In this document: positions 1 through 7,446 of the stretch, piece by piece
Layout of the letters: every line of letters starts with the position of its first letter
How positions within the stretch are numbered: position 1 is the first letter of the stretch
NCBI GenBank assembly: GCA_030631665.1
Contig: DAOVKU010000004.1
Location: 1-34,276 of the forward strand
Length of the DNA stretch: 34,276 nucleotides
From: Candidatus Omnitrophota bacterium
Lineage (GTDB): Bacteria; Omnitrophota; Gorgyraeia; DAOVKU01
Direction: 5' to 3'
The notes under the pieces: generated by a model
Told to the model about the DNA's origin: nothing
What the model saw: only the letters and a program-made list of their open reading frames with translations
The model's database searches: none
Made by a program: the position numbers and the translations under genes

Positions 1-483
1 ATGAAGAGAGTGCCCGAAGGCAGGGGAATAATATCAACTTATCTTGGTGCGGACGGAAGAGAAGGTGATTTATTGATTTTACCGGGCGGGGGTTCGGCAA
101 TGCCGCCAACTCATAAAACTATAGATGAAAAACAGCATTTTATACATATGAAAGGAAATGAGCTTTTTAAAACAGCAGTTAAAAAAATGGCTGGTGCAGC
201 CGCTAAAGCCCTTAAGCAAATTGGAATGAAACCTAGTGATGTCGATTGTCTTGTGCCGCATCAGGCCAATGTGCGTATTATTAGGGCTGCAGCTCGTCGG
301 CTGGGAATACCCGAAGAAAAGGTTTATTTGAATATTGATAGATATGGTAATATGTCGAGTGCGTCTTCGGCCGTAGCTCTTTATGATGCTTACAAAGATG
401 GTAAGATAAAAAAAGGTTCAATAGTTGTTATGACAGCTTTTGGAGGAGGTCTTACCTGGGGTTCCTGCGTTATAAAATGGTAA
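1..483 (+). CDS. fabH: 3-oxoacyl-ACP synthase III (FabH), C-terminal part
   Basis: Condenses an acyl-CoA primer (classically acetyl-CoA) with malonyl-ACP, the first condensation of type II fatty-acid synthesis in the cytoplasm. Only about 160 residues, roughly the C-terminal half of a protein normally near 320-330 residues, lie in the window. The ATG at base 1 is simply the window edge, not a start. The visible part holds two of the three catalytic residues in family motifs: the His of PHQANVRI and the Asn of NIDRYGNMSSAS, followed by the glycine-rich FGGGLTWGS end. The active-site Cys lies outside the window. The last bases overlap the start of fabD, as expected for a translationally coupled fab operon. 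Family assignment is secure. Confidence 0.95.
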   Translation: MKRVPEGRGIISTYLGADGREGDLLILPGGGSAMPPTHKTIDEKQHFIHMKGNELFKTAVKKMAGAAAKALKQIGMKPSDVDCLVPHQANVRIIRAAARRLGIPEEKVYLNIDRYGNMSSASSAVALYDAYKDGKIKKGSIVVMTAFGGGLTWGSCVIKW

Positions 484-1388
484 AAATTGCTTTTCTTTTT
501 CCGGGCCAGGGTGCTCAATATGTAGGCATGGGGAGGGATATTTACCGTAAATATAAGACCGGACGCCGGATTTTTGAAGAAGCACAAGCTTCGTTAGATT
601 TTGATTTAATTAAAGTTTGCTTTGAAGGCCCACCGGAGAAACTATCCAGAACTGATATTAGTCAACCCGCTATTCTAACTACCAGCATTGCTCTCCTGAG
701 AGTTTTTCAAGAATTGAATCCGCATATTAGTCCTGAGGTTCTGGCCGGTTTGAGTTTAGGAGAATATTCGGCTTTGGTTGCCTCAGGCAGTCTTGATTTT
801 AAAGAGGCCGTTAAGCTGGTTAGAAAAAGGGGCCAGTTTATGGAAGAAGCTTCTTTGAGACATCCCGGCAAAATGCTATCTATAATCGGCCTGGCACCGG
901 AAAAAATAGAAGAAATTTGCAAAGTTTCCAAAACAGAAATAGCCAATTTAAATTGTCCTGGTCAAATTGTTGTTTCAGGCAAAGAGGAAAATATAGATTT
1001 AGCAGCTAAGTTAGCCAGGGAAAAAGAAGCCAAAAGAGCTATTATTTTAGATGTCAGCGGCCCTTTTCATAGTTCTTTTATGGAAGAGGCCGCTTTATCT
1101 TTGAAAAAAGAATTGGAAAAGGTAGATATTTTACCTTCAAAAATAGCTGTGGTGAGCAATGTAGGCGCTGTGCGTGAAACCGAACCGGATAAAATTAAAA
1201 AAAATTTAGTATCCCAGGTTATCCATTCAGTCAAATGGCAGAATTCAATGGAACTTTTAATTAACGATGGCTTTAAGGAATTTTTTGAGATAGGCCCGGG
1301 AAAGGTTTTAAGGGGGCTCATGCGCAGAATCGATGCTTCTGCTTCTGTTATCAATATCGAGACTGAAAAAGATATGCTAAGTTTATGA
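477..1388 (+). CDS. fabD: malonyl-CoA:ACP transacylase (FabD)
   Basis: Transfers malonyl from CoA to acyl carrier protein, supplying extender units to FabH and FabF. The 303-residue length is normal. The protein opens with the family motif FPGQGAQYVGMG, has the nucleophile elbow GLSLGEY with Ser93, the catalytic His in GPFHSSF near residue 199, and the C-terminal EIGPGKVL segment. The ATG at 477 lies inside the last codons of fabH (7-nt overlap), which argues for translational coupling. The flanking genes fabH, fabG, acpP and fabF make up the classical bacterial cluster. Confidence 0.97.
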   Translation: MVKIAFLFPGQGAQYVGMGRDIYRKYKTGRRIFEEAQASLDFDLIKVCFEGPPEKLSRTDISQPAILTTSIALLRVFQELNPHISPEVLAGLSLGEYSALVASGSLDFKEAVKLVRKRGQFMEEASLRHPGKMLSIIGLAPEKIEEICKVSKTEIANLNCPGQIVVSGKEENIDLAAKLAREKEAKRAIILDVSGPFHSSFMEEAALSLKKELEKVDILPSKIAVVSNVGAVRETEPDKIKKNLVSQVIHSVKWQNSMELLINDGFKEFFEIGPGKVLRGLMRRIDASASVINIETEKDMLSL

Positions 1389-1453
1389 AAAATCATAGAA
1401 ATATTTTTAAAGTTATAATTTCTTAAATATGTGATTATTGGAGGAGATAAATT

Positions 1454-2203
1454 ATGCGTTCGAAAATGCTTGTTGGAAAGGTTGCTCTGATAACCGGAGG
1501 AGCAAGGGGGATTGGCAAAGAAATAGCACTTAGATTTGCCGAAGAGGGCTGTGCCGTCAATATCTGTGACATCTCCAGTGAGAATTTAAAGACAGTTAAA
1601 GAAGAAATAAAATCGCAAGGCGGAAAAGCCGAAGGATTTGTGGTTAATGTTGCTAATTTAAAAGAAGTTGAAAAAATGGTTGATATTATTCTTGACAAAT
1701 CAAAAAAAATTGATATACTTGTCAATAATGCTGGGATAACCAGAGACGCTCTTTTAATAAGAATGAGTGAGCAAGATTGGGATTTAGTTATAAGTGTTAA
1801 TTTGAAGGGAACATTTAATTGCTCCAAACTTGTCTCAAAGATTATGATGAAGCAACGAGGTGGCAAAATAATAAATGTTGCTTCCATCATTGGTTTGATG
1901 GGTAATGCGGGGCAGGCAAATTATTCAGCCAGCAAAGCCGGTGTTATAGGTATGACTAAATCTTTGGCAAAAGAATTAGGCTCCAGATGCATAAATGTAA
2001 ATGCCATTGCTCCCGGTTATATACAGACAGAGATGACAGCTAAGTTGTCTGAGGACGTGAAGAATAAGATGCTCCAAGAGATTCCCCTCAGGCGTTTTGG
2101 TTCAATTTCTGATGTTGCCGGTCTGGCTTTATTTTTGGCTGGCCCATCCTCTGATTATATAACTGGAGAAGTAATTACAGTAGATGGTGGTATGTTAATG
2201 TAA
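1454..2203 (+). CDS. fabG: 3-oxoacyl-[ACP] reductase (FabG)
   Basis: NADPH-dependent short-chain dehydrogenase that reduces 3-oxoacyl-ACP to 3-hydroxyacyl-ACP in the elongation cycle. At 249 residues it has the normal length. Visible are the Rossmann motif TGGARGIG (residues 14-21), the NNAG motif, and the catalytic YSASK with Tyr157 and Lys161. The end PSSDYITGEVITVDGGM is typical of FabG. The start ATG follows a strong GGAGGAG ribosome site at 1440-1446. It sits 65 bp after fabD. SDR proteins are a broad family, but the position between fabD and acpP makes the FabG role very likely. Confidence 0.96.
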   Translation: MRSKMLVGKVALITGGARGIGKEIALRFAEEGCAVNICDISSENLKTVKEEIKSQGGKAEGFVVNVANLKEVEKMVDIILDKSKKIDILVNNAGITRDALLIRMSEQDWDLVISVNLKGTFNCSKLVSKIMMKQRGGKIINVASIIGLMGNAGQANYSASKAGVIGMTKSLAKELGSRCINVNAIAPGYIQTEMTAKLSEDVKNKMLQEIPLRRFGSISDVAGLALFLAGPSSDYITGEVITVDGGMLM

Positions 2204-2211
2204 ATGAAACT

Positions 2212-2317
2212 CGAGTTTACGGAACTTCAGTGAACGTAAACTCGTTAGTTGAACTTATCCGCCTGAGGCGGATTTAATTCCGATAATAATTTATATTCAC
2301 TTCGTTCTATAAATTAT
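2212..2317 (+). other. intergenic stem-loops between fabG and acpP
   Basis: The fabG-acpP gap holds three inverted repeats in a row. One has perfect 10-bp arms (2212-2221 with 2235-2244, loop 13). One is the GC-rich palindrome at 2258-2272. The third has perfect A/T-only 9-bp arms (2286-2294 with 2309-2317). None is followed by a clean T-run, so they do not look like classical terminators. They may adjust mRNA stability or ACP expression, which usually must exceed that of its neighbours. That role is inference. Confidence 0.5.
2258..2272. repeat. dispersed 15-bp GC-rich palindrome (TCCGCCTGAGGCGGA)
   Basis: Seven-base arms around a single central base. Near-identical palindromes occur at 14067-14082 and inside both tRNA-derived tandem repeats at 18801-18817 and 18868-18884. 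A degenerate version (CCGCCTGAGACAGAC) lies near 4006-4020. All copies are intergenic, and they stand out sharply against the A+T-rich background. This is a dispersed short repeat of unknown function. Confidence 0.7.
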
Positions 2318-2346
2318 ATCGTCATTAAAAAAGGAGGAAGAAATAA

Positions 2347-2586
2347 ATGGCAGAAATAGTTGAAAAAGTTAAGCAAATTATCGCCGAACAATTAGGCGTG
2401 AAATTAGAAGAAATCAAACCCGAATCTTCATTTGTTGATGATTTAGGAGCAGATTCCCTTGATACTGTAGAATTGGTTATGGCACTGGAAGAGGAATTTA
2501 ATATAGAAATTCCTGATGAAGATGCTGAGAAGATGACCACTGTCACCGATGCTATTAAGTACATTGAGAAAAAAACTAAATCATAA
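2347..2586 (+). CDS. acpP: acyl carrier protein
   Basis: Small acidic carrier of growing acyl chains. At 79 residues it has the usual length. Ser37 in the [10 protein letters not shown] motif is the 4'-phosphopantetheine attachment site, followed by the helix II acidic surface used by FabD, FabF and FabG. A strong AAGGAGGAAG ribosome site precedes the ATG. It lies between fabG and fabF, with its own structured 143-nt upstream gap. Confidence 0.98.
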   Translation: MAEIVEKVKQIIAEQLGVKLEEIKPESSFVDDLGADSLDTVELVMALEEEFNIEIPDEDAEKMTTVTDAIKYIEKKTKS

Positions 2587-2604
2587 CCTAAATATAATCT
2601 AATT

Positions 2605-3846
2605 ATGAATGAGAGACGGGTGGTTGTTACTGGTGCTGGCGTGGTTTCTCCGGTTGGCAATACAAAGCAAGATTTTTGGAAGGCTCTTCTTGAAGGTAAA
2701 AGTGGTATTGACCGCTTGAAAAGTTTTGATTGTTCAAAATATCCCTCCCAGATAGCAGGTGAAGTAAAAAACTTTGATACAACTGATCTAATCCCTCCCA
2801 AGCAAGCAAGGCGTATGGATAAATTTGTCCAATATGCCGTAAGTTGCGCCTCTATGGCTTTAAAGGATTCAGGCCTAAATATAGAAAAGGAAGATCCTTA
2901 CCGTTTAGGCGTATTGGTAGGTTCAGGCATAGGGGGGTTAAGGGTTATTGAGCAAGAACATTCTGTTTTGCTCTCCAAGGGTCCGAACAGAGTTTCACCT
3001 TTTTTAATCCCCATGTTGATTGTAAATATGGCTTCTGGACAGATTGCTATATTTTTTGGCCTTAAAGGTCCCAACGCAACTGTGGCTACTGCTTGTGCGA
3101 GCGGAACTCATGCCATCGGAGATGCTTTTAGTATGATTAAATTAAATAGAGCTGATGTTATGGTAGCCGGCGGCACAGAGAGTTGCATTACTCCTTTGGG
3201 GCTGGCCGGTTTTTGTCAAATGAAGGCTCTTTCAACTAGAAACGATGAACCGCAGGCAGCCAGTCGTCCCTTTGACAAAGAACGAGATGGTTTTATAATG
3301 AGTGAAGGCTGTGGTATTGTTATTCTGGAAGAATTTTCTCATGCCATCAAAAGGAAAGCAAATATTTATGCCGAGCTTGTTGGTTACGGCACGAACTCAG
3401 ATGCTTATCATATTACTGCACCCGACCCTGAAGCCAACGGTCCGGCTATGGCTATGATTTGTGCCCTTAAGGATGCCAAGGTCAATTTGGAAGAAGTAGA
3501 TTATATAAATGCTCATGGGACATCCACACAGTTAAATGATAAAGTAGAAACTTTGGCTATAAAAAAGGTTTTTAAAAAATATGCCCGGAAAATAGCCATT
3601 AGCTCCATTAAATCCATGACCGGACACCTGTTGGGTGCTGCTGGTGGTGTTGAGTTTGTAGCTACCTCATTGGCTATAAAAGAAGGTATTATCCCGCCTA
3701 CTACAAATTACCAATATCCAGATCCCAATTGCGACTTAGATTATGTCCCCAATACCGCCAGAAAATTAGAGATTGAAGTTGCGCTTACCAATTCTCTTGG
3801 TTTTGGCGGCCACAATGCCATTTTAGTTTTAAAAAAATTTAAATGA
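2605..3846 (+). CDS. fabF: 3-oxoacyl-ACP synthase II (FabF)
   Basis: Elongating ketosynthase that condenses acyl-ACP with malonyl-ACP. The 413-residue length is normal for the family. The Cys-His-His triad is visible: Cys164 in TACASGTHA, His304 in NAHGTSTQLND and His341 in SMTGHLLGAAGG. The C-terminal motif NSLGFGGHNA is also present. The gene starts 18 nt after acpP and is the last gene of the fab group. A 209-nt intergenic stretch follows, with a short direct repeat (GTCGCTT twice, near 3924-3939) and no recognisable gene. Confidence 0.97.
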   Translation: MNERRVVVTGAGVVSPVGNTKQDFWKALLEGKSGIDRLKSFDCSKYPSQIAGEVKNFDTTDLIPPKQARRMDKFVQYAVSCASMALKDSGLNIEKEDPYRLGVLVGSGIGGLRVIEQEHSVLLSKGPNRVSPFLIPMLIVNMASGQIAIFFGLKGPNATVATACASGTHAIGDAFSMIKLNRADVMVAGGTESCITPLGLAGFCQMKALSTRNDEPQAASRPFDKERDGFIMSEGCGIVILEEFSHAIKRKANIYAELVGYGTNSDAYHITAPDPEANGPAMAMICALKDAKVNLEEVDYINAHGTSTQLNDKVETLAIKKVFKKYARKIAISSIKSMTGHLLGAAGGVEFVATSLAIKEGIIPPTTNYQYPDPNCDLDYVPNTARKLEIEVALTNSLGFGGHNAILVLKKFK

Positions 3847-4055
3847 GTTCCGGATTTAAGAAAGGGAGTAAGACTTTTCGCTTTGTCCATAACCGGACTT
3901 GTCCACTTTCGGGGACTTCCTTTGGTCGCTTAGGTCGCTTGGAATTACAGTGTTAAGGAATGAAACAACGAAGTGTGAATATAAGTTTGTATATTTAAAT
4001 TTGACCCGCCTGAGACAGACAGTATTAAAATTTAGAATTTATTAGGGAGGTTATT

Positions 4056-5219
4056 ATGGATTATTTATTGACCGAAGAGCAGAAAATGGTGCGTGATTTA
4101 TGCCGTCAGATTACAGAAGAAAAAATTAGGCCGGTAGTTGGTGAGCTTGATAAGAAAAGAGAATTTCCGACTCAGATAATGAAAGTAATAGCTGACAGTG
4201 ACCTTTTCGGAATATATCTCCCGGAAGAATATGGAGGAACCGGCGGAGGTGTATTAGAGTTATGTATTGCCACCGAAGAGTTTTCTAAGGCTTGCGGTGG
4301 TATAGCGGTGTGCTATGCCGCCAGCGCTTTGGGCGCTATACCTATTTTATTGTTTGGAAATCAAGAACAGAAAAAAAAGTATTTGCCGCGCCTGGCTAGT
4401 GGAAAAAGTTTAGCGGCTTTCGGATTAACAGAGCCCGAAGCAGGAAGTGATGCCTCGGCTGTTAGCACTACTGCCAAAAAAGACGGTGATTACTATGTAT
4501 TAAATGGCACCAAACATTTTATTACCAACGGGGGTGTAGCTGATATTTATACCATTGTAACTATGACTGATAAGACAAAAGGTGCAAGAGGTTTTTCATG
4601 TTTTATCGTAGAAAAAGATACACCCGGTTTTACCTTTGGCAAAAAGGAAGAGAAAATGGGCATCAGGGCTTCTGTTACCACCGAACTTATTTTTAATGAG
4701 TGCAGGATTCCTAAGGAAAATCTGCTTGGCAAGGAGGGTATGGGATTTATAATTACCATGAAAACTTTTGACGTTTCGCGTCCGGGTGTCGCTGCGCAGG
4801 CAGTGGGCATTGCGCAGGGCGCGCTTGATTTAGCCGTTGAATATTCAAAAGAAAGAAAACAGTTCGGAAAAAGTATTTCCAGTTTTCAGGGTATTCAGTT
4901 TATGATAGCAGATATGGCCACGCAAGTAGAGGCTGCCAGGGCCCTTGTTTATTCAGTAGCCAGAATGGTGGATGCGGGTAATACCAAAGTAGCTAAGGAG
5001 TCAGCTATGGCTAAATTATTTGCAAGCGATACAGCTATGAGTGTTACCACAGATGCTGTTCAGATTTTCGGTGGTTATGGTTATATGAAAGACTATCCCA
5101 TAGAGAAATATATGAGAGACGCCAAGATAACGCAGATTTATGAGGGCACCAATCAGATTCAACGTAGTATTATTGCGCTCGGAGTTCTTAGGGAAGCCAA
5201 AGCAAAAAATAAAATTTAA
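4056..5219 (+). CDS. acyl-CoA dehydrogenase
   Basis: FAD enzyme that interconverts acyl-CoA and trans-2-enoyl-CoA, exchanging electrons with ETF. The 387 residues match short-chain family members (butyryl-CoA dehydrogenase type). Family features include AFGLTEPEAGSDASA for FAD and substrate contacts, the ERKQFGKSISSFQ segment, QIFGGYGYMKDYP, and the catalytic Glu363 in IYEGTNQIQRS. A strong GGGAGG ribosome site precedes the ATG. etfB and etfA follow directly, so the three genes probably form one electron-transfer module. Because the ETF alpha subunit has a ferredoxin domain, a reductive (enoyl-CoA reducing, possibly bifurcating) direction is plausible. Chain-length specificity cannot be read from sequence alone. 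Confidence 0.93.
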   Translation: MDYLLTEEQKMVRDLCRQITEEKIRPVVGELDKKREFPTQIMKVIADSDLFGIYLPEEYGGTGGGVLELCIATEEFSKACGGIAVCYAASALGAIPILLFGNQEQKKKYLPRLASGKSLAAFGLTEPEAGSDASAVSTTAKKDGDYYVLNGTKHFITNGGVADIYTIVTMTDKTKGARGFSCFIVEKDTPGFTFGKKEEKMGIRASVTTELIFNECRIPKENLLGKEGMGFIITMKTFDVSRPGVAAQAVGIAQGALDLAVEYSKERKQFGKSISSFQGIQFMIADMATQVEAARALVYSVARMVDAGNTKVAKESAMAKLFASDTAMSVTTDAVQIFGGYGYMKDYPIEKYMRDAKITQIYEGTNQIQRSIIALGVLREAKAKNKI

Positions 5220-5277
5220 AAGGATTAAACCTGTGTTAGGTACATAGGAATTTTAGGCTACTTATTTCTAATCAATT

Positions 5278-6060
5278 ATGAATATTATTGTTTGCATTAA
5301 ACAGGTTCCCGAAACCACTGAGGTCAAGATAGATCCCGAGACAAATACTTTAATTAGGGAAGGGGTGGCCTCAATCATTAACCCTTTTGATACCTATGCT
5401 ATTGAGGAAGCATTAAGAATTAAAGAAAGGATAGCATCTAAAGTTATGGTCTTAAGTATGGGGCCGCCTCAGGCCGAAGAAGCACTTAGGCAGGCTATAG
5501 CTATGGGGGCAGATGAGGCTGTGTTGCTTTCTGACCGCAGTTTTGCCGGGGCAGATACATTGGCTACCAGTTACACTCTTTCCAAAGGTATTTCGAAGAT
5601 CGGTGAATATAATCTGATTATTTGTGGCAAACAAGCCACCGATGGCGATACAGCACAGGTTGGACCCGGCATTGCTGAACATCTCAATATTCCGTGCGCG
5701 ACTTTTGTAAAAAAAATAGAAAAAATAGAAACCGATAAAATTGTTGTTGAAAGCATGAGAGAAGAAGGTTGTGATGTAATTGAGATACCTTTGCCTTGTG
5801 TTATCACAGTTGTTAAAGAGATAAATGAGCCTCGCTTGCCTTCTTTTAAAGGAATGTTGCGGGCAAAAAAACAAGAGATAAAAATCTGGGGTAAATCCGA
5901 CATCGGAGCAGAGGAAGGTTGTATAGGCTTAGATGGTTCGCCGACTCAGGTAATAAAAATATTTACACCTCCTGCGAGAAAAGGCGGTTTAATTTTAGAA
6001 GGTTCAGCTAAAGAAGTAACAGAAAAAATAGTTTCTCTTCTTGAGAACGAAATAAAATAA
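5278..6060 (+). CDS. etfB: electron transfer flavoprotein beta subunit
   Basis: Partner of EtfA in the heterodimeric flavoprotein that shuttles electrons to or from acyl-CoA dehydrogenase. The 260-residue length is usual. The family start MNIIVCIKQVPETTEVKID, the INPFDTYAIEEALRIKE segment and the nucleotide-binding CGKQATDGDTAQVGP segment are all present. There is no clear Shine-Dalgarno sequence before the ATG at 5278. The start was chosen because homologues begin with this M-x-I-x-V-x-x-KQVP sequence. etfA follows after 7 nt. Confidence 0.95.
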   Translation: MNIIVCIKQVPETTEVKIDPETNTLIREGVASIINPFDTYAIEEALRIKERIASKVMVLSMGPPQAEEALRQAIAMGADEAVLLSDRSFAGADTLATSYTLSKGISKIGEYNLIICGKQATDGDTAQVGPGIAEHLNIPCATFVKKIEKIETDKIVVESMREEGCDVIEIPLPCVITVVKEINEPRLPSFKGMLRAKKQEIKIWGKSDIGAEEGCIGLDGSPTQVIKIFTPPARKGGLILEGSAKEVTEKIVSLLENEIK

Positions 6061-6067
6061 AAATCCT

Positions 6068-7282
6068 ATGGCTGAAGAACAAATCAGAATTTTAAAAGAT
6101 AAGTGCACTCTATGCAAGCTTTGTATTAAAGCCTGTCCCTATAATGCCATTTCAATGGTTGGGGGAGAAATAAGTATAGATCTAGATAAATGTACACTGT
6201 GCCGTGCCTGCTTGAGTGTGTGTAAATTTCAAGCCATAGAAATAAGCCAAAAATCTGGTTTCCCCTCTATTGTGAGAGTTGCTGAGGCGAGTGGCGTGTG
6301 GGTTTTTGCCGAGCAAAAAAAAGGAATAGTTCAACCAGTTGTTTTCGAATTATTATCAAAAGCCAGAGAACTGGCAGTTGATTGCCAAAGTGAAGTTTGT
6401 TGTGTTCTTTTGGGTGATAAGAGCATTAAGAGCCAGGCCCGGGTGCTTATTAAAAAAGGAGCAGATAAAGTTATTCTGGTAGAAAGTGAAAAATTAAGAA
6501 ATTATCAGGATGATAGTTATTCAAATATTTTAGAATATCTCATAAGAAAATATAAGCCGGAGATTATCCTCTGCGGGGCTACATCTATCGGGCGTTCGCT
6601 TATACCCAGAGTAGCGGTTAGAATCAGAACCGGTTTAACTGCCGATTGCACTGCTCTGGCCATGGATAAAAAGGAGAAGTTACTTTTGCAAACCCGGCCT
6701 GCTTTCGGTGGAAATATAATGGCAACTATTATTTGTCCACACCACCGGCCGCAAATGGCCACAGTCAGGCACAAAGTAATGAAGGAACTTTTATCAGAAG
6801 ATAATAGACATGGTCAAGTGATAGAAGAAGAAATGCCGGATGAACTTTTAAATAATCGCACCATATTAAGAGGGGTAATTGAAGAAGTTGAATCTACCCA
6901 AAATATAGCCGAAGCAGATATAATAATTTCTGGTGGAAGAGGTTTGCAGGGGAAAGAAAATTTTAGATTAATTGAAGACCTGGCCAAAACTTTGAATGCC
7001 GCCGTTGGTGCTTCTCGGGCCGCAGTTGATAGTGACTGGATATCTTATTCTCATCAGGTTGGACAGACCGGTCGAACAGTTTGTCCAAAGATTTATTTCG
7101 CCATCGGTATATCCGGGCAGATTCAGCATTTAATTGGCATGCAATCTTCCAAAATTATTATAGCTATCAACAAGGATCCCCACGCACCCATTTTTGAAAT
7201 TGCTACTTATTCCGTTATCGGAGACCTTTTTGAAATAGTTCCTATCTTAATCGCTGAATTTAAAAAAGTTTTAAATAAATAA
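6068..7282 (+). CDS. etfA: electron transfer flavoprotein alpha subunit with N-terminal 2[4Fe-4S] ferredoxin domain
   Basis: Carries FAD and contacts EtfB. At 404 residues it is longer than a standard EtfA (about 310-330) because residues 1-60 form a two-cluster ferredoxin domain. The ligands are Cys13, 16, 19, 23 and Cys42, 45, 48, 52, both in CxxCxxCxxxC spacing. The C-terminal FAD domain has VGASRAAVDSDW, HQVGQTG, GISGQIQHL and AINKDPHAPIF. Ferredoxin-fused EtfA proteins are known from anaerobes, for example the caffeyl-CoA reductase and lactate dehydrogenase complexes of Acetobacterium, which bifurcate electrons. With the adjacent dehydrogenase and EtfB this suggests a ferredoxin-linked acyl-CoA redox complex. 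Bifurcation itself is inferred. Confidence 0.94.
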   Translation: MAEEQIRILKDKCTLCKLCIKACPYNAISMVGGEISIDLDKCTLCRACLSVCKFQAIEISQKSGFPSIVRVAEASGVWVFAEQKKGIVQPVVFELLSKARELAVDCQSEVCCVLLGDKSIKSQARVLIKKGADKVILVESEKLRNYQDDSYSNILEYLIRKYKPEIILCGATSIGRSLIPRVAVRIRTGLTADCTALAMDKKEKLLLQTRPAFGGNIMATIICPHHRPQMATVRHKVMKELLSEDNRHGQVIEEEMPDELLNNRTILRGVIEEVESTQNIAEADIIISGGRGLQGKENFRLIEDLAKTLNAAVGASRAAVDSDWISYSHQVGQTGRTVCPKIYFAIGISGQIQHLIGMQSSKIIIAINKDPHAPIFEIATYSVIGDLFEIVPILIAEFKKVLNK

Positions 7283-7366
7283 ACCCTTTTTTAAAGACCT
7301 TCCACAAAAATTACACAACTTATTTAATCATCTTTAGTTAAGAGAATAAAAAAAGCTTTGGTATCC

Positions 7367-7395
7367 TTGACTTTTCTTTTATTTTCGTGTATACT
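7367..7395 (+). promoter_or_regulatory. sigma70-type promoter upstream of smc
   Basis: TTGACT at 7367-7372 and TATACT at 7390-7395 are separated by exactly 17 bp, each one base from consensus. Transcription would begin near 7402, leaving a leader of about 45 nt to the smc ATG at 7447. Confidence 0.7.
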
Positions 7396-7446
7396 TTTGT
7401 TACAAAGTCTTATAATATAAGTAGTAAAGAAAAGAAAGGGCTTTAA

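Noticed and set aside
3847-4055. Possible gene or RNA between fabF and the acyl-CoA dehydrogenase
   Set aside because: No open frame with a ribosome site and no recognisable RNA fold; only short degenerate repeats.
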